From Halorubrum alkaliphilum (lineage in GTDB: Archaea > Halobacteriota > Halobacteria > Halobacteriales > Haloferacaceae): a stretch of 64,000 nucleotides of DNA. The notes under the pieces were generated by a model. It was not told the origin of the DNA. It saw only the letters and a program-made list of their open reading frames with translations, and ran no database searches. The position numbers were made by a program, and so were the translations under genes. The stretch spans positions 62,001-126,000 of the forward strand of contig NZ_JAGGKQ010000003.1 of assembly GCF_017873815.1 (NCBI RefSeq), given 5' to 3'. Position 1 is the first letter of the stretch. The number at the start of each line of letters is the position of its first letter. Positions 58,642 through 64,000 of this stretch are shown here, one piece after another.

Positions 58642-58860
58642 ATGCTATCGCTCGTCGCGGGCATCACGCTTCCCTGGTCGCTGCCGCTCACGCTCGTGAT
58701 CTACGGTATCGTCGTCGCCGTCGCGGTGTGGATCTACCGCGATGCGAGCGCTCGGGGGAGCGATCGAGCGATCCTCTGGTTCCTGGCGACGCTCGTGTTC
58801 ACGATCGTCCCCGTTCTCGTGTACATGTACCTCCACCGCGCCGAGGGGCCGGCGCGCTGA
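58642..58860 (+). CDS. Small two-helix membrane protein, function unknown
   Basis: The protein has 72 residues from the ATG at 58642. Two hydrophobic helices are visible, LPLTLVIYGIVVAVAVWIY and AILWFLATLVFTIVPVLVYM, joined by RDASARGSD. The pattern resembles haloarchaeal PLDc_N-like small membrane proteins. The longer upstream frame has a direct repeat and no coding character. It lies 59 bases before the prepilin peptidase gene and may be co-transcribed with it. Confidence 0.7.
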   Translation: MLSLVAGITLPWSLPLTLVIYGIVVAVAVWIYRDASARGSDRAILWFLATLVFTIVPVLVYMYLHRAEGPAR

Positions 58861-58919
58861 GTATCGCTCACGATAGCCGAACCCGAACGCCTAATTCTCC
58901 CCGCCACCCGCGTGTACTC

Positions 58920-59924
58920 ATGTTCCCGACGTTGCCGGACGTCCTCCGACTCCTCGTCGTCCCCGTGTTCCTCTGGGCGGCGGTTCGGGACGTCCGGACG
59001 CGACGGCTCCCGAACTGGCTCTGGCCACCGCTGTACGCGTTCGGCGTGCTGTTGGTGCTCGTCGAAGCCGTTCGGTTCGCTCCGTTCGCCGGGTTCGAGG
59101 GCCGGCTGTTCCTCGTACAAACGCTTATCAGTCTGTTCCTCGTCGCGCCGCTCGGCTACGCGTTCTGGTATCTCGGTGCGTTCGGCGGCGCGGACGCGAA
59201 GGCACTCATCGCTATCGCCGTGTTGTTCCCGACGTTTCCGACCTACGAGATCGCGGGTGCCACGCTCCCGTACGTCGAGACCGCGCTCGGCGTGTTCTCG
59301 CTGACGGTCCTCACGAACACGGTCCTGATCGGGCTCGCCTATCCGGTCGGTTTGGCCCTCTATAACCTCACGACGGGGGAACGCTCCGCGACGATGTTTC
59401 TCGCCCGACCCGTCACGACCCCGTCGCTGTCGAAGCGACACGGGCGGCTCTTCGAGGACACGTCCGGAACCACCCGGAACGGGCTCGACCTCGACGCGCT
59501 CCGGATGTACCTTCGATGGCGCGGACTGACGCTGTCGGAACTTCGCGCGGACTCCGACGCCCTTCGCGACCCCGAAAGCGTGACGGAGACGTATGAGCCG
59601 ACCGACGGCGGAACGCACGTCGGACCCGCAACCGACGGCGGCGAGCCCATACCCGATGATCTCAGCACCGTCGGCGACGTGGCCGCCTCGGAAACGTTCG
59701 ACGACCCGTGGGCGGCCGACCGGTTCCTCGCGGAGATCGAGCGCGGAGCGTACGGTACCGACGCCGAGACGCTTCGGGAGGGACTGGAGGTCGTCGCGAG
59801 CCGTGAGTCGGTGATGGTGTCGCCCGGGATGCCGTTCGTCGTGCCGATGGCGGCCGGACTGGTCGTTTCGCTGACCTACGGCGACGTGCTGTTCGCGTTC
59901 CTCGCGGTACTCGGGCTCGTGTGA
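58920..59924 (+). CDS. pibD: Archaeal prepilin/preflagellin peptidase (PibD-type, A24 family)
   Basis: The protein has 334 residues. The catalytic aspartates are in AVRDVRTRRLPNWLW (Asp about 23) and the GxGD-like GAFGGADAKALIAI (Asp about 91), between membrane helices. An acidic cytoplasmic region of about 150 residues (about 155-300) precedes a final hydrophobic hairpin. The enzyme cuts class III signal peptides of archaellins and type IV pilins. No pilus or archaellum genes are adjacent. Pilus and archaellum assembly would depend on it. Confidence 0.92.
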   Translation: MFPTLPDVLRLLVVPVFLWAAVRDVRTRRLPNWLWPPLYAFGVLLVLVEAVRFAPFAGFEGRLFLVQTLISLFLVAPLGYAFWYLGAFGGADAKALIAIAVLFPTFPTYEIAGATLPYVETALGVFSLTVLTNTVLIGLAYPVGLALYNLTTGERSATMFLARPVTTPSLSKRHGRLFEDTSGTTRNGLDLDALRMYLRWRGLTLSELRADSDALRDPESVTETYEPTDGGTHVGPATDGGEPIPDDLSTVGDVAASETFDDPWAADRFLAEIERGAYGTDAETLREGLEVVASRESVMVSPGMPFVVPMAAGLVVSLTYGDVLFAFLAVLGLV

Positions 59925-59962
59925 CGTTCTGAAACGATCACAAACGCTCGATATGCGTCTAC

Positions 59963-61372
59963 TCAGGCCTCCGCGGGCAGATCGCCGACCGTCTGTACGC
60001 GCGTGCCGATCGGCCGTTTGACGAACTCACCGACCGCTCGACCGAGCAGTCGGGTGACGCCTCGCTGCGCGGAGACGTCGAGCAGTCGCTGATCGATGCG
60101 GCCGTCGACGACGACGACGTGTGGCGCGTCGTCCGCGCTCTCGATCGCGTCGAACGCGTCGTCCGCGTCCACCTCCCGGAGAACGGAGAGGTCGGCATCG
60201 AGAAGCCGTGCGAGGCCGCTCTCGGCATCGACGACCTCCTGTACGTGCTCCTCGATGGACCGAGGGGCGGCGTCCTCGGGCTCCGTGTCGGCGACCTCTC
60301 CGGCCGATCCGGCGTCGGTGCCATCGGGCTCGTCGTCGGACGCCAAGTCCGATGGCTCCCCTGCGTTTCGACGTTCGCCCGCGGGCTCAGTCGCCGCTTC
60401 CGTCGATTCTTCGGACGGCCCTGGTTCGTCGGACGGCCCTGGTTCGTCGGATATCGCCGCACTACCGGTTTCGTCCGCCGCCGCGTCGGCGACGGCCTCC
60501 ACCGTCACGTTCCCCTCGTCGGGTCCGGGGCGGTCGTCGCCGCCGACCGCCTCGCGTGCGTTCGGCTCGTCTGCGAGCGTTTCATACGGAACCTTCCCGC
60601 GAAGCGATTCGAACACCGCGCCACGGTCGAGATCCTCGACCGACTCTCCCGGCGGGGCGAACGCGACGTAATCGACGTCGCCGACCTGAGCGAGCTCGCG
60701 TAAGATCAGCTCTCCGCCGCGGTCGCCGTCCAGAAACGCGGTGACGGTCCGTGACTCCGTCAGCGTCGCGACCGCGTCAGGGACGTTCGTTCCCTCGACC
60801 GCGACCGCGTTCTTGATCCCACACTCCAGAAGCGTCGACACGTCCGCGCGCCCCTCGACGATGATCACGGCGTCGGAGTCACCGACCCGCGGGCCGGCCG
60901 GGACCCCTTCGTAGTCCGTGACGCCCTCTATCCGAGCGGCATCCCGGACCTCCTCTAACACGTCAGTGCTTCCCAGACTCGTCTCGTCGAAGCCGCTCGC
61001 GACGAGTTCCTTCGCGCGCTCGACGACCTCGCGCCGTTTGGCCGCGCGGACATCCTCGATGCTCGTCACCTCGACGGAGGCGTCACAGGGACCGATGCGG
61101 TCTATCGTTTCGAGTGCTGCGGCGAGGATCGCCGTCTCGACCTTGTCGAGGCTGGAGGCGACGGTCACCTCGCCGAACGACTGGCCGTTCTCCGACTGTA
61201 TCGCGACGTCGATCCGCCCCACTTTCGAGGACTCCTGTAGGTCACGGAGGTCCAACTCGTCGCCGAGTAATCCCTCCGTCTGCCCGAACACCGCGCCGAC
61301 GACGTCGCTCCGCTCGACGACGCCGTCGGCCGCGATGGTGGCGCGGATCAGGTATTTTGCTGTGTCGTTCAT
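59963..61372 (-). CDS. dnaG: Archaeal DnaG-type primase / exosome subunit
   Basis: The protein has 469 residues. The N-terminal part (MNDTAKYLIRATIAADGVVE, LDLRDLQESSKVGRIDV) is followed by the TOPRIM domain with VIIVEGRADVSTLL (metal-binding Glu about 174) and the DxD motif FLDGDRGGELILREL (about 218-232). A long acidic linker (about 295-385) with an 18-base tandem repeat precedes the C-terminal domain. Archaeal DnaG associates with the RNA exosome and can synthesise primers. It is divergent from the symporter operon. Confidence 0.95.
   Translation of the reverse strand: MNDTAKYLIRATIAADGVVERSDVVGAVFGQTEGLLGDELDLRDLQESSKVGRIDVAIQSENGQSFGEVTVASSLDKVETAILAAALETIDRIGPCDASVEVTSIEDVRAAKRREVVERAKELVASGFDETSLGSTDVLEEVRDAARIEGVTDYEGVPAGPRVGDSDAVIIVEGRADVSTLLECGIKNAVAVEGTNVPDAVATLTESRTVTAFLDGDRGGELILRELAQVGDVDYVAFAPPGESVEDLDRGAVFESLRGKVPYETLADEPNAREAVGGDDRPGPDEGNVTVEAVADAAADETGSAAISDEPGPSDEPGPSEESTEAATEPAGERRNAGEPSDLASDDEPDGTDAGSAGEVADTEPEDAAPRSIEEHVQEVVDAESGLARLLDADLSVLREVDADDAFDAIESADDAPHVVVVDGRIDQRLLDVSAQRGVTRLLGRAVGEFVKRPIGTRVQTVGDLPAEA
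60411..60446 (-). repeat. 18-base tandem repeat in the DnaG linker
   Basis: TCGGACGGCCCTGGTTCG occurs at 60411-60428 and 60429-60446 and encodes the tandem EPGPSD repeat on the minus strand. Confidence 0.9.
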
Positions 61373-61475
61373 GTGAATGGTGATAGTGATGTGAACCGGC
61401 GACGGCCGCCGTTCCGTTTATAATACACGGGGTTCCGGAAAATACCTGTCGGCCTCCCGATCGGATATGGTCTTT

Positions 61476-61498
61476 TTCGAAGAGAAATCCTCTTCGAA
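61476..61498. promoter_or_regulatory. 9-bp inverted repeat upstream of the symporter operon
   Basis: TTCGAAGAG (61476-61484) and CTCTTCGAA (61490-61498) are exact complements around a 5-base spacer. It lies about 60-80 bases before the DUF3311 start in AT-rich DNA and may be an operator or RNA hairpin. Confidence 0.5.
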
Positions 61499-61520
61499 TT
61501 GTCTCATCGAATCAAATAGT

Positions 61521-61534
61521 AGGGTTTAAACCCT
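61521..61534. promoter_or_regulatory. 14-base perfect palindrome upstream of the symporter operon
   Basis: AGGGTTTAAACCCT is fully self-complementary and contains TTTAAA, which could be part of the promoter. It is centred about 28 bases before the ATG at 61556, where a TATA box is expected, so a bound protein could block transcription. Confidence 0.5.
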
Positions 61535-61555
61535 GTTGATTCATTTAAATTGGTA

Positions 61556-61798
61556 ATGAGCCGTTCTCGGAGAGATCTCCTCTGGGTGCCAGTCTTCGCA
61601 ATACTCGTCGCCTTCGCGGTACCGTGGCCGCTGTGGGGGGTCGACTACGTCGTCGCCGGGCTCCCGGTGTGGATCTGGTGGCACGTCGGGTGGCTCGGGC
61701 TGTGTTCTCTGTTGTTCTCGCGGTTCGTCGCGAGCGGCGCGTGGGAGCGAGGCATGGGGGTTGGATCCGGAAGGGAGCCGGCAGTCGAGGGGGGGTGA
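61556..61798 (+). CDS. DUF3311 small membrane protein
   Basis: The protein has 80 residues from the ATG at 61556. Two membrane segments are visible (LLWVPVFAILVAFAVPWPLW and VWIWWHVGWLGLCSLLFSRF) separated by GVDYVVAGLPV, the DUF3311 pattern. Such proteins are regularly encoded directly before sodium:solute symporters and are thought to be accessory subunits. The symporter GTG begins six bases after its stop. Confidence 0.9.
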   Translation: MSRSRRDLLWVPVFAILVAFAVPWPLWGVDYVVAGLPVWIWWHVGWLGLCSLLFSRFVASGAWERGMGVGSGREPAVEGG

Positions 61799-61804
61799 TC
61801 GACC

Positions 61805-63289
61805 GTGAGTCTCGCGATCCAACTGGGCGTCGTCGTGGGCTACCTGCTCGTCGCGCTCGCGGTCGGGCTCGTGGCCTATCGCGTTGCGGGGGCGACCGCG
61901 GAGGACTACTACCTCGCGAGCCGGTCGATCGGAACCCTCGTGCTGCTGTTCACGACGTTCGCCACGTTGCTCTCGGCGTTCACCTTCTTCGGCGGACCAA
62001 ACCTCGCGTACCAGGCTGGCCCCGAGTGGCTGATCGTGATGGGCGCGCTCGACGGGGTGCTGTTCGCGGTGTTGTGGTACGTCATCGGGTATAAACAGTG
62101 GCTCATCGGGAACCGAAACGGCTACCTCACGCTCGGGGAGATGCTCGGCGACCGGTTCGGCTCCGCGGGGCTTCGCGCGCTCGTCGCCGGGATCAGTCTC
62201 GTCTGGCTCTTTCCGTACGTCATGCTCCAGCAGATGGGGGCAGGAGAGGCTATCGTCGGGCTCACGAACGGCGCGGTGCCCTACTGGGGCGGGGCAGCAC
62301 TGATCACAGCCTTCATGATCGGCTACGTCACGCTTGCGGGGCTGCGCGGCGTCGCGTGGACCGACACGATCCAGGGACTGTTCATGCTCTCGATCGTCTG
62401 GATCGCGGCCGTCTGGGTGCTCTCGGCGGTGGGCGGGCTCGGGGCGGCTACCAGCTCGATGCTCGCAGCCCGTCCCGAGTTCGGGAGCTTCGGCGGCGGG
62501 CTCTACTCGCCGGCGTTCATCGTTTCCAGTGCTATCACCATCGCGTTCGGCGTGACGATGTTCCCCCAGATCAACCAGCGCTTCTTCGTCGCGAAGAGCG
62601 GTGCGGTGCTCAAACGCTCCTTTACGCTGTGGCCCGTCCTCGTCCTCCTGTTGTTCCTGCCCGCGTTCATGATCGGCGCGTGGGCGGTTGGGATGCCGAT
62701 CGACGTGCCCGAGGGCGCGAACGTGCTCCCGGTGGTGTTGAACGAGTACACGCCGGTGTGGTTCGCCGCGCTCGTGATCGCGGGTGCGATGGCCGCGATG
62801 ATGTCCTCGTCGGACTCGATGCTCCTCTCCGGGTCGTCGTACTTCACGCGCGACCTCTACCGTCCCTTTATCAACCCTGACGCCTCCGAGCGCCGCGAGG
62901 CGTGGCTCGCGCGGATCGGCGTCGCGGCGTTCGCGACGCTCGCCTTTTTCGCCAGCCTCCTTCGCCCCGGCACGCTGATCGAGGTGGGCGACACCGCCTT
63001 CTCCGGGTTCGCGCTGCTCGCGCTCCCCGTGATATGTGCGCTCTACTGGGACCGGACCACCCGCGACGGGATGATCGCCGGCGTGCTCGTCCCACAGGTC
63101 GCGTACCTGACGGTGGTGTTGTCGTCGGTGCTCCCGCTCGTCCCGACGCTTCCCCGCTCCGTCGCCGGGGGTTGGGACATCGCACTCGGGCTGATGGTCC
63201 TCTCTGCGGTCCTCACGGTCGGCGTCTCGCACCTGACCGCGCCGACCGCCGAGAGCGACGCTTCTCGGTTCGCTGTTGCTGGCGACTGA
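61805..63289 (+). CDS. Sodium:solute symporter (SSS family)
   Basis: The protein has 494 residues from a GTG at 61805, with about 13 membrane segments. SSS features include VGYLLVALAVGLVAYRVAG, DYYLASRSIGTLVLLFTTFA, GYVTLAGLRGVAWTDTIQGL and AAMMSSSDSMLLSGSSYFTR (sodium site region). It imports an organic solute, such as an organic acid, sugar or amino acid, with sodium. The substrate is unknown. DUF3311 pairing and two palindromes upstream suggest regulated expression. Confidence 0.92.
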   Translation: MSLAIQLGVVVGYLLVALAVGLVAYRVAGATAEDYYLASRSIGTLVLLFTTFATLLSAFTFFGGPNLAYQAGPEWLIVMGALDGVLFAVLWYVIGYKQWLIGNRNGYLTLGEMLGDRFGSAGLRALVAGISLVWLFPYVMLQQMGAGEAIVGLTNGAVPYWGGAALITAFMIGYVTLAGLRGVAWTDTIQGLFMLSIVWIAAVWVLSAVGGLGAATSSMLAARPEFGSFGGGLYSPAFIVSSAITIAFGVTMFPQINQRFFVAKSGAVLKRSFTLWPVLVLLLFLPAFMIGAWAVGMPIDVPEGANVLPVVLNEYTPVWFAALVIAGAMAAMMSSSDSMLLSGSSYFTRDLYRPFINPDASERREAWLARIGVAAFATLAFFASLLRPGTLIEVGDTAFSGFALLALPVICALYWDRTTRDGMIAGVLVPQVAYLTVVLSSVLPLVPTLPRSVAGGWDIALGLMVLSAVLTVGVSHLTAPTAESDASRFAVAGD

Positions 63290-63334
63290 GATCGTTGGCG
63301 CCTGAACGGTCACCGAGGCCGGCACGTTCGGAGT

Positions 63335-63346
63335 TATTATAAGACG
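63335..63346 (+). promoter_or_regulatory. TATA-like box before the YqcI/YcgG gene
   Basis: TTATTATAAGAC would start transcription near 63367, upstream of a 23-codon leader frame at 63382 and of the main gene at 63450. Confidence 0.5.
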
Positions 63347-63381
63347 ATCTCGCCGCCGCCAAATCGTGTACGGGTGTCCGT

Positions 63382-63453
63382 ATGCCTGCCATTCTCGTCC
63401 CGCTGGGTTCGTCGAAAGGCAAAAGCCGGTCTACGACCCAGTAACGGTATGAA
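63382..63453 (+). other. Possible 23-codon leader reading frame overlapping the YqcI/YcgG start
   Basis: ATG at 63382 opens MPAILVPLGSSKGQKPVYDP followed by VTV and a TGA that overlaps the next ATG as ATGA (63450-63453). It could be a translated leader, or chance. Confidence 0.3.
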
Positions 63454-64000
63454 CGAGCCCGGCACCGAGGGCGTGCTGTTGGACCAGGAAACGCTCCACG
63501 ATCGGCTCGACGACGCTCCCGAGTGGCTACAGGACCATTACCGAACCTTCCGCGAATCGATGCTCGGCGAGCGCGACGGCTCGCCGTTTCCCTGTTACTT
63601 CGGTATCGAGGTCGAACGCGAGGGCGAGATGCTGTACGCGGCCTGTGAGTCGACCACCGATCCGGCCGCGCTGTTGCGGCTCCGGGATACCCTGTTGGAG
63701 TATCTGGAGACGTATCCCGATCACGCGGACCGCGCCCCACTCGCCGTGTTTTTCGCGCCCCTCAGTGAGCAGGCATCTGAGTCCGACTACCACGAGCGGC
63801 TCTGGCACGTGCTGGAGTTCCTCCACGTTCACGACCCGGAACCGTGGCCCGAGTCGATCCCGACCGATCCGGACACCTCGACGTGGGAGTTCTGTTTCGG
63901 CGGCGAGCCGCTGTTTCCGACCTCCCGTGCGCCCTTCTACGACGACCGGAAAAGCCGGTACTCGCCGATCGGCTTAGAGATCACGTTCCAGCCGCGGGCC
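63450..64000 (+). CDS. YqcI/YcgG-family protein (3' end outside window)
   Basis: The first 183 residues are present; the frame is open at the window end. FPCYFGIEVEREGEMLYAAC (about 49-68), LWHVLEFLHVHDPEPWPESI, WEFCFGGEPLFPTSRAPFYD and KSRYSPIGLEITFQPRA match the YqcI/YcgG family, found across bacteria and archaea without a settled function; links to siderophore- or heme-related genes are known in some species. The start overlaps a short upstream frame. I am fairly sure of the family from these motifs. Confidence 0.8.

Noticed and set aside
61541-63325. 594-codon minus-strand open frame opposite the symporter
   Set aside because: The product is a hydrophilic Glu/Arg/His-rich sequence with no domain; the plus-strand SSS symporter is clear.

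Overview
The window is chromosomal DNA of a halophilic archaeon, most likely Halorubrum or a close relative. The evidence is very high G+C with strong G/C third-codon bias, strongly acidic proteins, leaderless genes placed about 25-30 bases after TATA-like boxes, archaeal information-processing genes (L39e, L31e, aIF6, L18a/LX, prefoldin alpha, FtsY, archaeal DnaG, GatD, ATP-type DNA ligase), a tRNA-Trp with a long intron carrying box C/D guides, and many haloarchaea-only small zinc or membrane proteins. About 74 genes are dense on both strands. No CRISPR array, intact transposon, provirus or origin was seen.

Layout. 0-5 kb: the cut end of an unknown gene, a Trm5-like tRNA methyltransferase, two coupled small genes, tRNA-Thr(CGT), a non-coding stretch with a predicted structured RNA, a DUF5794-type membrane protein, a zinc-ribbon protein and tRNA-Trp(CCA). 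5-10 kb: small conserved proteins, an M20 peptidase and the translation/secretion operon rpl39e-rpl31e-eif6-rpl18a-pfdA-ftsY, interrupted by a decayed ABC-ATPase fragment. 10-19 kb: an internally duplicated protein, a CDP-alcohol phosphatidyltransferase, purK, a glutamate-cysteine-ligase-like enzyme, DNA ligase, an MBL-fold protein and a GNAT enzyme. 19-24.5 kb: a nucleoside-related group (cytidine deaminase, lipoprotein amidohydrolase, bacterio-opsin-activator-type regulator, nucleoside phosphorylase) and a type II NADH dehydrogenase-like protein. 24.5-26.8 kb: two related non-coding elements with a shared stem-loop plan flank an HTH regulator and a small membrane protein.

26.7-42.6 kb holds arginase, aroA, TrmB, a PAC2 protein, an MscS channel, a MATE exporter, the heme protein PitA, an SDR enzyme, GTP cyclohydrolase III, an NRDE protein and the glucose dehydrogenase-GfcR pair. 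42.7-53.6 kb holds a glutaredoxin, Dph6, glutamate dehydrogenase, a CitE-like lyase facing a MaoC hydratase, a CYTH protein, an FKBP isomerase, a KaiC-like/MinD-like pair, a YlbF protein and a second PAC2 protein. 53.7-64 kb holds an RNA m5C methyltransferase with a coupled partner, CoA pyrophosphatase, GatD, a prepilin peptidase, DnaG, a DUF3311-sodium symporter pair and a YqcI/YcgG protein cut by the window end.

The observations most worth following up are the duplicated structured element at 24.6 and 26.2 kb, the predicted promoter-RNA-terminator unit at 2.71-2.87 kb, the ABC-ATPase remnant inside the ribosomal operon, several perfect or near-perfect inverted repeats in promoter regions (12.05, 22.30, 40.84 and 61.48-61.53 kb), and recurring short tandem duplications in acidic linkers and intergenic DNA.
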